Shown here: positions 55,534-64,000 of the stretch, piece after piece
Numbering within the stretch: position 1 is the first letter of the stretch
Layout of the letters: the number at the start of each line of letters is the position of its first letter
Assembly: GCA_002173095.1 (NCBI GenBank)
Contig: NHBK01000018.1
Coordinates: forward strand, 62,001-126,000
Source: Hyphomonadaceae bacterium TMED5
Lineage (GTDB): Bacteria; Pseudomonadota; Alphaproteobacteria; Caulobacterales; Hyphomonadaceae
DNA: 64,000 nt
Direction of reading: 5' to 3'
The notes under the pieces: generated by a model
Seen by the model: the letters and a program-made list of their open reading frames with translations, nothing else
Database searches by the model: none
What the model was told of the DNA's origin: nothing
Translations under genes and position numbers: made by a program

Positions 55534-58445
55534 TGCAGCTGCACCGTGTTTTCGGCGTCATAAGGCGCTGCATCAAGCAGGCGCAGCTGTGTGCCTGCGA
55601 ACTCGTCGCCCCAGATCTCTACATTTGATCCTGTCGCAATATCTCTATCGTCCAGAAGCGCAAGTCCAATCACTTTGCCAAGTGTAGGCGAGAAGGCTGC
55701 AGAGGTGATGCGGCCGATCATTTTGCCATCCTGTATGAGAAGGCGATTTTCTTCTGGAACGCGGCTCTCGCCATCCATGCGTTCAAATGGTCGAACGCAT
55801 TTCATAACCGGTTTGGTGCGAGTGAGCTCGATGGCTGACTTACCGAGGAAATAGGGCTTGTTGACTGCGACCCGATCTGCCCAGCCAATCGCATCGGGTG
55901 GTGTTTCGTGGTCGGTGTCCTGTCCGATAAGAATGTGAGCCTTTTCCAGTCGCAGAATGCGTTGAGACAGAATGCCAAATGGCTTGATGCCGTGCGGTTC
56001 ACCGGCTTTCATCAGCGCGTTCCACAAAGACGCCGCATAAGACGTCTCGACATGGAATTCATAGGTCACCTCTCCAACGAAGTTTCCGCGAATAATCAAC
56101 ACAGGAATGCCTGCAACAATGCCTTCTCGGAAGGCGTGAAGCGGGAAGCTGTTTTCTGTGAAATCAATGCTGGTTTCGAGATCAGCAACACAGGTACGTG
56201 CCAGTGGGCCAGCCAGGTTCAAAACAGAATATCCGCCAGACAGCTCGCTAATCTGTACGTTGAGGCCGTGCTCGATGATGAGTTTGCGCAGGCGTCGGTT
56301 GGTGACAGCTGAGGCACCGGAGGAGGTTGCCAGATAGATGTCACCTTCATCCAGACGGCAGGCAAAACAGTCATCGACAATAGCGCCCAACTCATCCGTC
56401 ATGAGGGCGGATTTCGTTTGACCGACCTCAAACCCATCAAAATCATTGATATAGGCGACGGATAGCAGTTTCAGGCAATCCGGACCGAACAGGCGGAACC
56501 CACCATGAGTGGAGGCGTCGATCAGGCCGACGCCTTTGCGGACCAACTTAACCTCATCTTCGACCCGTTTTGCTTCGTCATTTCGGTCGCCGTAAAAGGC
56601 GGGACGAAGCCAGTTGCCAGCGGGCATCATGACGGCCTGATTTTTCAAATGCCAGTCATGCAGAACAGTTCGACGTTGCGGCAAAAGCGTGTCGGCGGCG
56701 ATGTTTGCGAACGGTTCAGGGCGGAAGGGCGGACGCTGTGTGGTGATACGGAGTTTGCTGAGATCCATATTGGCTGCAGCGGCAAACACGCGAAGTGCGT
56801 TCAGTGCCGTTGTGCGCCCCTGAGACGGGCCCATGCCGACTGTTGTGAACCGCTTCATCAGCTCCATATGGCTGAAACCGGCGCTTACAGCCTGTTGAAT
56901 GTCTTTGACTGTCTGGTCTTCGTCAAAGTCGACGAACTCCTTGCCCTTGGCGTGCTGGAAGATCGTGAATGGGAAATTGATGTTGGTTTCAGCATCCGAA
57001 ATGGCTGCAGGACCTGACGTGTTTGCGACTTCTGGCAGTGCTTTGGATGCGGCCTGCGCGCCAGCGGACATTCCGTCCAGAATGGCAGATGAGAAGGAGA
57101 AACGCTGGTTTACAGTTCCGCACATCCAGCAATTTTCTGGCGTCTTTGATACTTTCAGCGATCCGCTTTCAAGATCATAGATTACCTCACCACCGGAATG
57201 GCAGAGCAGCTGCATGAGCGGCGTGAAGCCTACCGATGTAATGAACGTATCACAGGAGAGTGTTTGCGCTTCATTTTGCGGTGAGCCATTCGCATTGATC
57301 CGATCAATCGTCACGCCGGCAACTGACCCTGAAGCGTTTTTTTGAGCTTCGGTGACAGATGCGCCAATGATGATCTCTATGCCTAGTGCGCGGCAGTCTT
57401 CGATCAGCTTCTGATCTTCGGGCACTGCGCGCATGTCGACAATAGCGCCAATCTGGCATCCGGCTTTCTGGAGGAGGAGCGCGGTCTCATACCCGAAACG
57501 GTTGGCCGTCTGGATGACAGCCTTGCGGCCGGGACAGATGCCATAGGAGTTGAGCAGGCGATTAGCCGTGGAGGACAGAAGAATGCCCGGCAGGTCATTA
57601 TTGCGGAAGACTAAGGGTTGTTCGCAAACGCCTGTCGCTGCAATCACCTGGTCGGCACGGACATGGTAGTAGACACTTTTGCCATGGGCGGTCAGCAGAT
57701 TGCCCTCGAACCAACCGGCACAGAATGTTCGCAGAAGCACTTCGATTTTCTGGTGTTTTTCAACGCGCGCCCGCATTTCAGAAAGGCGCTGCATTTCTTC
57801 GTCTGTGAGCAGCGCATCATTCGACATGCCGCCCAGCATGCTGTCCTGCTCGATCAGAACGACATCACATCCAAGGTCCGCAGCGCGCAGCGCGGCGCTC
57901 ATGCCTGAAATGCCGCCGCCAATAACGGCAACCTCACAGAAAAGGTGCAGTTTTTCAGATGGCTCGTGCGGCATATCCGGGTTGAGAACGCCCAGCCCCG
58001 CAAATTGACGAATGATTTTTTCCCAGAACGGCCAGATGCCCTTCGGGCGGAAGAAGGCGTCATAGTAAAAGCCTGGTGGCAGGAAACGCGTCAGCGCGTT
58101 GAGAGCGGCGCCTTTATCTTTCGTGAGGCTCCCGAACACGTTCTGCGCGCTGACCTTCATGCCGACGGTAATAAGCAGGTCATCAGCTGAGATGTTTGGT
58201 ATGCCATCAGCCTGAACATACTGGTTTGCATCAGAGCCATTGCCCAGAAGCACGCTGCGTGGACGGTGATATTTGAACGATCGCGCAAGATAGTCTGGCT
58301 GGTCAGGGGCACCAAGAATGGCTGATGTAACCGTGTCACCATCATAGGCGGTGACAGTTTTACCGCAAAACTCAAATCGAACCGGTTGCTTGCGGTTCAG
58401 CCGGCGTCCCCATGGTGCAGGAAGGCGATGCATAGCGGACGTCAT
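55530..58445 (-). CDS. soxA: Sarcosine oxidase alpha subunit-like protein
   Basis: A 971-residue protein. Order: N-terminal ferredoxin-like part 'PVRFEFCGKTVTAYDGDTVT' with 'YLARSFKYHRPRSVLLGNGS', NAD-binding Rossmann domain 'EVAVIGGGISGMSAALRAAD', a small domain with 'NCWMCGTVNQRFSFSSAILD', then a C-terminal aminomethyltransferase (GcvT)-like half with 'VGLIDASTHGGFRLFGPDCL' and 'RILRLEKAHILIGQDTD' that binds folate in the known enzymes. The start at 58445 is fixed by overlap with the delta gene (TGATG) and by conservation; an upstream extension would lie in that gene. Electron transfer passes from NAD/FAD to FMN with the beta subunit. Confidence 0.93.
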   Translation of the reverse strand: MTSAMHRLPAPWGRRLNRKQPVRFEFCGKTVTAYDGDTVTSAILGAPDQPDYLARSFKYHRPRSVLLGNGSDANQYVQADGIPNISADDLLITVGMKVSAQNVFGSLTKDKGAALNALTRFLPPGFYYDAFFRPKGIWPFWEKIIRQFAGLGVLNPDMPHEPSEKLHLFCEVAVIGGGISGMSAALRAADLGCDVVLIEQDSMLGGMSNDALLTDEEMQRLSEMRARVEKHQKIEVLLRTFCAGWFEGNLLTAHGKSVYYHVRADQVIAATGVCEQPLVFRNNDLPGILLSSTANRLLNSYGICPGRKAVIQTANRFGYETALLLQKAGCQIGAIVDMRAVPEDQKLIEDCRALGIEIIIGASVTEAQKNASGSVAGVTIDRINANGSPQNEAQTLSCDTFITSVGFTPLMQLLCHSGGEVIYDLESGSLKVSKTPENCWMCGTVNQRFSFSSAILDGMSAGAQAASKALPEVANTSGPAAISDAETNINFPFTIFQHAKGKEFVDFDEDQTVKDIQQAVSAGFSHMELMKRFTTVGMGPSQGRTTALNALRVFAAAANMDLSKLRITTQRPPFRPEPFANIAADTLLPQRRTVLHDWHLKNQAVMMPAGNWLRPAFYGDRNDEAKRVEDEVKLVRKGVGLIDASTHGGFRLFGPDCLKLLSVAYINDFDGFEVGQTKSALMTDELGAIVDDCFACRLDEGDIYLATSSGASAVTNRRLRKLIIEHGLNVQISELSGGYSVLNLAGPLARTCVADLETSIDFTENSFPLHAFREGIVAGIPVLIIRGNFVGEVTYEFHVETSYAASLWNALMKAGEPHGIKPFGILSQRILRLEKAHILIGQDTDHETPPDAIGWADRVAVNKPYFLGKSAIELTRTKPVMKCVRPFERMDGESRVPEENRLLIQDGKMIGRITSAAFSPTLGKVIGLALLDDRDIATGSNVEIWGDEFAGTQLRLLDAAPYDAENTVQLQ

Positions 58446-58720
58446 CAGGCAGATGGCTCCTGAGCTTTCAGCTCCGCCAGCGCCATGTCTGCAGGCTTCA
58501 GATAGGCGAAACTTTCTGAAGCAACGTCGCGTCGGCCAATATACCATTGCTCACTCGGGCGGTGATACCACCATTCCAGCATGTCGCCTTCAGCTTTGGT
58601 GAGCCAGACCTTCTTGAACCATTCAGCTTCGGGGGTAGGGCCCGCCGGGTCTGAAAGATAGCCGCCCCAGTTAAACTCGGATTTTGGGCGAACGCCGATA
58701 TCTGCACATGGAAAAATCAT
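58445..58720 (-). CDS. soxD: Sarcosine oxidase delta subunit-like protein with incomplete zinc site
   Basis: A 91-residue protein. SoxD normally holds zinc with C6, C9, H59 and C63 (Stenotrophomonas numbering). Here 'MIFPCADIGVRPKSEFNWGG' keeps the first Cys (C5) but has Ile at position 8, and 'WWYHRPSEQWYIGRRD' keeps the His (H53) but has Glu at 57 instead of Cys. Two of four ligands are therefore missing. The 'EFNWGGYLSDPAGP' and 'EWWYHRP-W' segments still mark it as SoxD. It lies between soxB (19-base gap) and soxA. Confidence 0.88.
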   Translation of the reverse strand: MIFPCADIGVRPKSEFNWGGYLSDPAGPTPEAEWFKKVWLTKAEGDMLEWWYHRPSEQWYIGRRDVASESFAYLKPADMALAELKAQEPSA

Positions 58721-58739
58721 TGTGTACTCTTACGCTAAA

Positions 58740-59975
58740 CTAGTGGCCGACAGCGGCTGCGGCGCGCTCGCCGACCAGCGACATGTCTGAGAACCGTTCC
58801 AGAGAAAATGTTTTGATCAGGTCCGGCGTTTTGCCCGTGGCGACTGCATCAGCCATGGCGTATCCGCCTGCCGGAATAGCCTTGAAACCAAGCGTGCCCC
58901 AACCGGCACTCAGGAAGTAATCATCCACCGGGCTGAGGCCCATAATCGGGCTGTAATCGTCTGTGACGTCTGCAATACCGCCCCATTGGCGAAGCAGTTT
59001 CATATTGGCGAGAAACGGGAAGAGTTCGAGCATCGGGCCCATCATCTCTTCCTTGATTTCTGTCGATGAACGCGAGGTCGCGCCGGGGTAGGGATCAATC
59101 TCACCGCCCATGACGAATTCGCCACGCGCTGACTGAGAGATGTAAACAGCAAGGCTGCCCGACACGATGATCGGGTCGAGCAGCGGCTTTACCGGTTCAG
59201 ACACACAGGCCTGAAGGGGGAGGGCACGTATGGGGAGTTTGATGCCTGCCATTTCGGCAACCTTCAGGCTTGCGCCAGCGACACACTGGACGACTTTGCC
59301 CACTTTGATTGTGCCGCGATTTGTATGGATTTTGTCTACCTTGTTACCATTCAGGTCCATCCCAACCACTTCGGTCTGGGTGTGGATCTCAACGCCCATT
59401 TCACTGGCACGTTTTGCATAACCCCAGGCAACCGCATCATGGCGCGCCGTTGCGCCATCTGCGTGGTAGAGGGCTCCAAGAACCGGATATCGGATGTCTT
59501 CAGACATATTCAGTTGAGGGCAAAGCTCGGCGACTTCCTTGCGGCCAATCACTTCAGAACGCACGCCGTTCAGCTTGTTCTGTTCTGCACGCCAGCGGGA
59601 GGTGCGCATGGCGGCATCAGAGTGCGCCAGCGTCAGGTGTCCACGCGGGGAGAACATAATGTTGTAGCCTAGGTCATTGGACAGGCCCTGATACAGCTCA
59701 ACAGATTTTTTGAAAAACTGGATCGCGCCGCTGGTCAGATAGTTCGATCGGATGATGGTTGTGTTGCGCGCCGTATTGCCGCTCGCAAGCCATCCTTTTT
59801 CCAGTACAGCAACATTCTGCGCACCATAACGCTTCGCCAGATAATAGGCCGTAGCTAGGCCATGGCCGCCACCGCCAATGACTACAATGTCATAGCTGTC
59901 CTTCAGTGGAGGTGTTGGAGGAAGGACTTGTTTGCGCTTTGCGCCCAGTCCATATTTCAACAACGAAAACGGCAT
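58740..59975 (-). CDS. soxB: Sarcosine oxidase beta subunit-like flavoprotein
   Basis: A 411-residue DadA/GlyOx-type oxidoreductase where the N-methyl amine is oxidised. 'YDIVVIGGGGHGLATAYYLA' is the FAD fold; 'DGATARHDAVAWGYAKRA' contains the His (H179) that links covalently to FMN in SoxB; 'WGGIADVTDDYSPIMG' and 'SAGWGTLGFKAIPAGG' are conserved C-terminal parts. It is the first gene of soxBDAG-ggt, with AAGG 7 bases before the ATG. MgdA of methylotrophs is homologous, so N-methylglutamate or a related N-methyl amine is an alternative to sarcosine. Confidence 0.93.
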   Translation of the reverse strand: MPFSLLKYGLGAKRKQVLPPTPPLKDSYDIVVIGGGGHGLATAYYLAKRYGAQNVAVLEKGWLASGNTARNTTIIRSNYLTSGAIQFFKKSVELYQGLSNDLGYNIMFSPRGHLTLAHSDAAMRTSRWRAEQNKLNGVRSEVIGRKEVAELCPQLNMSEDIRYPVLGALYHADGATARHDAVAWGYAKRASEMGVEIHTQTEVVGMDLNGNKVDKIHTNRGTIKVGKVVQCVAGASLKVAEMAGIKLPIRALPLQACVSEPVKPLLDPIIVSGSLAVYISQSARGEFVMGGEIDPYPGATSRSSTEIKEEMMGPMLELFPFLANMKLLRQWGGIADVTDDYSPIMGLSPVDDYFLSAGWGTLGFKAIPAGGYAMADAVATGKTPDLIKTFSLERFSDMSLVGERAAAAVGH

Positions 59976-60027
59976 AAAAAACCTTGCCCGTAAGTCCGCG
60001 AAAAGGCGCGGATAACCCCTTTATGAG

Positions 60028-60065
60028 CAAGCATTTTTTCCCAATCCCCAAGGCGGTCAAGCATT
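60028..60065. promoter_or_regulatory. Two CAAGCATT direct repeats 30 bases apart
   Basis: CAAGCATT occurs at 60028-60035 and again at 60058-60065, exactly 30 bases apart (about three helical turns), within the 232-base divergent gap between soxB and the LysR gene. They are candidate half-sites for the LysR protein. Nothing else but AT-rich sequence is seen in the gap. Confidence 0.45.
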
Positions 60066-60207
60066 ACAGATACTTATAAAAAAGGCTAATTGGCAGGATA
60101 AGTTGGGGGTGAGATGCTTAGTGAATAAACAAGCAAAACAGGCTAACCTGCCTCGCAATTGTCCATTCCGGGGCAAAAAGACACAAAGATGAAAAGCAGA
60201 GCTTTCC

Positions 60208-61185
60208 GTGGCCTATAAGTCGTCGAACTCCGAAACACATCACGATCTTCAAATGCGATCCTTGCGCGTTTTTGTTACGCTCGCAGAGTGTCGTGTAATG
60301 TCCGTGGCCGGACAAAGGCTCGGCATTACGCAGGCCCGTGTCAGTCAGACCATCAGCGCTTTGGAAGACCGGTTCGGGACCGAGCTTTTTGCGAGGGACA
60401 GGCGTCCGCTTGATCTGACCCGATCTGGCCAGATCCTCTATGAAAAAGCGCTGACCATGCTGGAAATGGAAGAGGAAATCTGGAACTCGGTTCGTTCCAT
60501 TGCCTCGGTTAAGCGCCCGCTTCTGCATGTGGCAGGGGCAACAAGCTTTGTTGATGTGGTTGGCGGAAGCCTTCTCGCTCGCGTTGGCAATCTTGCCGAT
60601 CAATGGCGTGTGACGGCGGGGCTGACGCCAGATCATGTCATGATGTTTCTGGCCCGGCAGGTCGACATGATCGTCACAATAGACGACATGCTGGAACAGC
60701 ATGTCGGGTTAAAACGCTATGAACTCGTCCGTGAGCCTTATGTGCTCGCTGTGCCTGCGAATGTCAGCAATGATGAGGCCATTGAGGCGCTGACCAAGAC
60801 AAAGCCGCTTATCCGGTATGGCCGTTCCGGTGGCACCGGACGTCAGACAATTCGGCACCTAGCTCGTATGAATATCGAGCCGATCAAGACCATCGAGATT
60901 GAATCCGTCTTCGCGCAGATGACGTTGATCACGCAGAATCAGGGGTGGGGCCTTACCACGCCGCTCTGTTTTGCCAGTACACCGGCCTTTCATTCGACCG
61001 TTCGTCTTGTACCTATCACGCGAGGCTCTTTCCGCCGCCAGATCAGCTTGATTAGCCGCGATCGGGAAGATGATGAAGCGACCAAGGAAATCGCGGAAGC
61101 CAGTCGGGACCTTCTGCGCGAGGAAGCCTTTAACCAGTTGATTGAAGAGTATGACTGGCTCGAAGAGCAGTTTGACTTTTTCTAA
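60208..61185 (+). CDS. LysR family transcriptional regulator
   Basis: A 325-residue regulator. The winged helix-turn-helix is 'SLRVFVTLAECRVMSVAGQR' and 'GITQARVSQTISALEDRFGT'; a periplasmic-binding-like effector domain follows (about 95-300). It is transcribed away from the soxBDAG-ggt operon and most likely controls it, with the effector being the amine substrate or product. The start is GTG 60208; ATG 60253 lies further in and would shorten the N-terminus before the helix-turn-helix. A terminator follows. Confidence 0.92.
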   Translation: MAYKSSNSETHHDLQMRSLRVFVTLAECRVMSVAGQRLGITQARVSQTISALEDRFGTELFARDRRPLDLTRSGQILYEKALTMLEMEEEIWNSVRSIASVKRPLLHVAGATSFVDVVGGSLLARVGNLADQWRVTAGLTPDHVMMFLARQVDMIVTIDDMLEQHVGLKRYELVREPYVLAVPANVSNDEAIEALTKTKPLIRYGRSGGTGRQTIRHLARMNIEPIKTIEIESVFAQMTLITQNQGWGLTTPLCFASTPAFHSTVRLVPITRGSFRRQISLISRDREDDEATKEIAEASRDLLREEAFNQLIEEYDWLEEQFDFF

Positions 61186-61192
61186 AAAAACA

Positions 61193-61220
61193 CAGGCCGC
61201 TGGAATGAACCAGCGGCCTG
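61193..61220. terminator. Terminator between LysR and TonB receptor genes
   Basis: CAGGCCGCTGG-AATGAA-CCAGCGGCCTG, a perfect 11-bp stem. On the minus strand it is followed by TGTTTTTTT, so it is best placed to terminate the receptor gene. It may also serve the LysR gene. Confidence 0.85.
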
Positions 61221-61249
61221 CTCTGGGGTATCGATTTGTTCTTGGGGAA

Positions 61250-63886
61250 TTACAGATCGATGGAAAGTCGTGCGTACACGTAACGGCCCTGGAAGCCGTA
61301 AGATGAGAAGCCAGGGTATGGTGCGATGAAGTCAAACTGACCTGCATTGGTTACACCACCCGCCGCTTCGACGCTGGATTCCGGATAGACGTCGAAAATG
61401 TTGTTTCCGCCGACAGCCACGTTCACACGCTCATTGAACTGATAGCTAGCTTCCAGATCGATGATGAAGGCTGGGTCGATTGTGACGTCGCCTGCGCTTG
61501 TTGTACCCGGTTGGGTCACGTCACCGTAATAGTTGACGCGGAACGTAGAAGCGAAGTCTTCCCAGCTCCAGTTTGCCGTGAAGTTGGCTTTGATTTCCGG
61601 AGCCGCATTCTCGAGGCGAGCACGCTCACGACGCGCGAAAAGTGCGTCCGGACCGAAGAGAGATGCCGGGCCAACCGTAGCGATAACGTCGCTGACTTCA
61701 GTTGAGTTGTAGTTCAGGCCACCGATGAGGTTCAGGTCGCCCATGTCGCCCAGACCCATGGAATAGCTTGCGGTGACGTCTACACCCTCGGTCGTGCTGT
61801 CAACGCCGTTGATGAAGAAGCGGGCTGCACCCACACCCTGAATGCCAGCGTCAGCAAATACCTGAGAAACAATCGCTGCTTCGTCAGCACTGTCGCCAAG
61901 CGTTTCAGACAGAACGACACGATCATTGATCTCGATGCGGTAAGCATCAACCGTGATGGTCAGGTCCGGAATGCCTGTCCAGGTGGCACCGATAGAATAG
62001 TTGGTGGATTCTTCCGGCTGAAGCTGGGTGCCACCGAGTGCCATAGCTGCATCGCTGGTCGCAGGCAGAGTACCAATGTCAAACGCTTCACCATTGATGA
62101 AGTTGGTGGTGACAGAGGTGTAGTATTGCTGTTGCAGAGATGGCGCGCGGAAGCCCGTACTTGCAGATGCGCGAACCGCAAATGAATCGGTTAGCTCATA
62201 GCGTGTAGCTGCTTTCACATTGAAGGTGTCGCCGAAGTCATCATAGTCCTCGAAACGGCCAGCAAGCGTAACGTTCCACGGGTCTGTGATGTCAAAGTCG
62301 ACTTCACCATAAAGGCCAACAGCTGCGCGGGATTCATCAACTTCAGCAGCCTGGCTGAAATAGATGGAACCTTGTGCAAATGCGTGGGAGCCAACTGCAA
62401 GGTTCGCATCGCCATTCACCGGGTTGCCGTTTGCATCGTAAACGATGTCGCCATTTGCATCGAGCAGCGGGTTGTTCGTGTACGCAGCCGCGTCGCCAGA
62501 GAAGATGCTGTATTCTTCATTGCGGTATTCCGCACCAAACGCGACGGAGATCGGAGATGCGAACATGTCCACATCGAACAGTCGAGAGAAGTCAGCATTC
62601 AGTGTTGTTTGCGTCATCTCTGTGCCGCCACCATAGAAAGTGGTTGGCGTAGCGCTCAGATAGGTGACGTTTGCCGTATTTGTATTTGTGTACTCGATAC
62701 GGTTGCGACCCCAGACTAGGCTGGTGTCATAGTTCCAGCCACCAACTTCGCCACGAATACCACCCATAGCCGCATAGTCTGAAATGTCAGAGTTGATGCG
62801 TGGTGTGAAACCGTCTGGGTAGATGTCCTGAATGCCGAAAGCTTCGTCGGACGCTTCACGGAAGAAGGCACCAGACGTCGCTTCACGGCGCTGGAAGCTC
62901 GTCATCGCGTAGAGTTCAGCGGTTTCGCTGATTTCGTATCCGGAACTGATCAGACCCGTGAAGGCTGTCGTTTCCGGGTTGCCAACGAAGAAACGGTCAC
63001 GGTTTACGGTGATTTCGCGAGGGTCGAATTCGCCGTTTGGAAGAAGCGCGTAGGTATCACCATCGTCCAGTCCGCCGCGGTCAGTGCGTGCTGCGTCCAT
63101 GTATTCAAGCGTGACGTTCAGATAGCCATCATCAGTGATAGAGAAGCCCTGATTGTAGGCCACGGTAACGGTTTCGCCGTCCTGGCGCTCAATGTCGTCG
63201 CCATAGACGCCCTGTACACGGTTGGAACCGTTCGCAACCGGATATCCGTCAGCGCCGACAGCAACGCCGGTCATTTCCGGAACGCCATCAAGCGTGGTGA
63301 TGTGCATGCCGGTCGTGATGGACAGCTGGCCGCCTTCAGCCGCGTCTCGCGTCACGATGTTGATGACACCGCCAATAGCGTCTGAACCATATTGTGCGGC
63401 AGCACCGTCGCGCAGAACTTCGATGTGATCGATTGCGGAAGACGGGATAGAATTCATGTCTACAGAGACAGAACCACGGCCGGCAGACCCGTTAATATTC
63501 AGCTGAGATGTAGAGTGGCGACGACGGCCGTTTACCAGAACAAGTGTCTGGTCAGGCGCGAGACCACGAAGTGAAGCTGGTTTGATGTGCTCTGTACCGT
63601 CCACCAGACTTGGCTGAGGGAAGTTGAAGCTTGGTACGAGGTTTTGCAGCTGACGGTTCACATCAGTGAATCCGACAGATTCCATGTTAGCGGAACCAAT
63701 TACATCAATCGGAACGTTGCTGTCGATTGCGGTACGGCCCGGACGACGGGAACCGATAACGGTTACAGTGTCCTGTACGGCCTGATCGTCTGATGCAGCA
63801 GTGCCCGTATCCTGTGCATAAGCCAGTTGAGACAGTGCAGCTGCACTGGCGACAACAAGAAGTGCGTTCTTAAAAGTTTTACTCAC
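61250..63886 (-). CDS. TonB-dependent receptor (third)
   Basis: An 878-residue outer-membrane receptor. Signal peptide 'SKTFKNALLVVASAAALSQL' (cleavage near AYA-QDT); TonB box 'DTVTVIGSRRPGRTAID'; plug with 'ASLRGLAPDQTLVLVNGRRR' and 'VLRDGAAAQYGSDAIGGVIN'; barrel ending 'RYVYARLSIDL'. This plug type is common in Caulobacterales and sphingomonads. I chose GTG 63886 because GGAGAG lies 4 bases before it; ATG 63898 is the alternative. Bases 63887-64000 hold the upstream region, with no further gene. It may be linked to the sox-LysR locus, but that is only proximity. Ligand unknown. Confidence 0.92.
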   Translation of the reverse strand: MSKTFKNALLVVASAAALSQLAYAQDTGTAASDDQAVQDTVTVIGSRRPGRTAIDSNVPIDVIGSANMESVGFTDVNRQLQNLVPSFNFPQPSLVDGTEHIKPASLRGLAPDQTLVLVNGRRRHSTSQLNINGSAGRGSVSVDMNSIPSSAIDHIEVLRDGAAAQYGSDAIGGVINIVTRDAAEGGQLSITTGMHITTLDGVPEMTGVAVGADGYPVANGSNRVQGVYGDDIERQDGETVTVAYNQGFSITDDGYLNVTLEYMDAARTDRGGLDDGDTYALLPNGEFDPREITVNRDRFFVGNPETTAFTGLISSGYEISETAELYAMTSFQRREATSGAFFREASDEAFGIQDIYPDGFTPRINSDISDYAAMGGIRGEVGGWNYDTSLVWGRNRIEYTNTNTANVTYLSATPTTFYGGGTEMTQTTLNADFSRLFDVDMFASPISVAFGAEYRNEEYSIFSGDAAAYTNNPLLDANGDIVYDANGNPVNGDANLAVGSHAFAQGSIYFSQAAEVDESRAAVGLYGEVDFDITDPWNVTLAGRFEDYDDFGDTFNVKAATRYELTDSFAVRASASTGFRAPSLQQQYYTSVTTNFINGEAFDIGTLPATSDAAMALGGTQLQPEESTNYSIGATWTGIPDLTITVDAYRIEINDRVVLSETLGDSADEAAIVSQVFADAGIQGVGAARFFINGVDSTTEGVDVTASYSMGLGDMGDLNLIGGLNYNSTEVSDVIATVGPASLFGPDALFARRERARLENAAPEIKANFTANWSWEDFASTFRVNYYGDVTQPGTTSAGDVTIDPAFIIDLEASYQFNERVNVAVGGNNIFDVYPESSVEAAGGVTNAGQFDFIAPYPGFSSYGFQGRYVYARLSIDL

Positions 63887-64000
63887 GAAACTCTCCATCC
63901 CAGAAGAACTGAAGAAAATGACCCCCAATGGAACACCCTCCAGAACAAGATAAATTCAATTCGCGGGGATACCCGACGATCACTTTGTCAACGCTCGCCT

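Overview
The window is a chromosomal segment of an alphaproteobacterium, most likely a marine, stalked or budding type from the Hyphomonadaceae/Caulobacterales side. This rests on gene order: murA-DUF2948-hisD-UPF0262-infA-maf-RNase E/G-yacG is a classic alphaproteobacterial run, and purN/purM with DUF2066-hdaA-ppk-ppx, rnd and aspS is typical of Caulobacterales and relatives. Three large TonB-dependent receptors and a TPR-sulfotransferase fit the same group. Genes are tightly packed, no gap exceeds 300 bases, and I saw no tRNA, rRNA, CRISPR, insertion sequence or prophage.

Layout. 0-4.6 kb: housekeeping operon (cell wall, histidine, translation initiation, RNase E/G-like protein, YacG). 4.7-7.3 kb: phytase lipoprotein and an OmpA-family porin with a 32-proline linker. 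7.4-12.5 kb: arginine succinyltransferase catabolism (M20 hydrolase, astA, astD, astB), followed by bolA and grxD. 13.2-17.5 kb: rimO, a DUF6498-like membrane protein and a TonB receptor behind a near-consensus Fur box. 17.5-27.8 kb: purN/purM, DUF2066, hdaA, ppk-ppx, rnd, aspS. 27.9-33.8 kb: catabolic genes (MFS, FAD monooxygenase, acyl-CoA ligase, ROK kinase, SDR). 33.9-42.2 kb: two divergent operons that together encode sulfide:quinone oxidoreductase, thioredoxin 2, DUF2892, TolC, rhodanese, RND adaptor, RND pump and an ArsR regulator. 42.2-53 kb: moeA, acyl-CoA dehydrogenase, a BCCT transporter broken by an in-frame stop, a second TonB receptor with a TPR-sulfotransferase and a MarR regulator, and mobA. 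53-64 kb: a soxBDAG-ggt operon with a divergent LysR regulator, then a third TonB receptor.

The strongest candidate for a little-described system is the 33.9-42.2 kb sulfur island. A complete tripartite RND efflux pump is interleaved with sulfide oxidation and persulfide-handling genes, under an ArsR protein whose cysteines C39 and C101 sit where SqrR/BigR/YgaV-type persulfide sensors carry their redox pair. It may be a reactive-sulfur-triggered efflux system. Other notable points are an M20 hydrolase heading the ast operon where no astE is present, a heterotetrameric sarcosine-oxidase-like operon with a zinc-site-degenerate delta subunit and a co-transcribed gamma-glutamyltransferase, an HdaA without the Walker A lysine, and a short RNase E/G paralogue without the zinc-link. 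Functions are assigned by reading motifs and gene order only; no database search was run.
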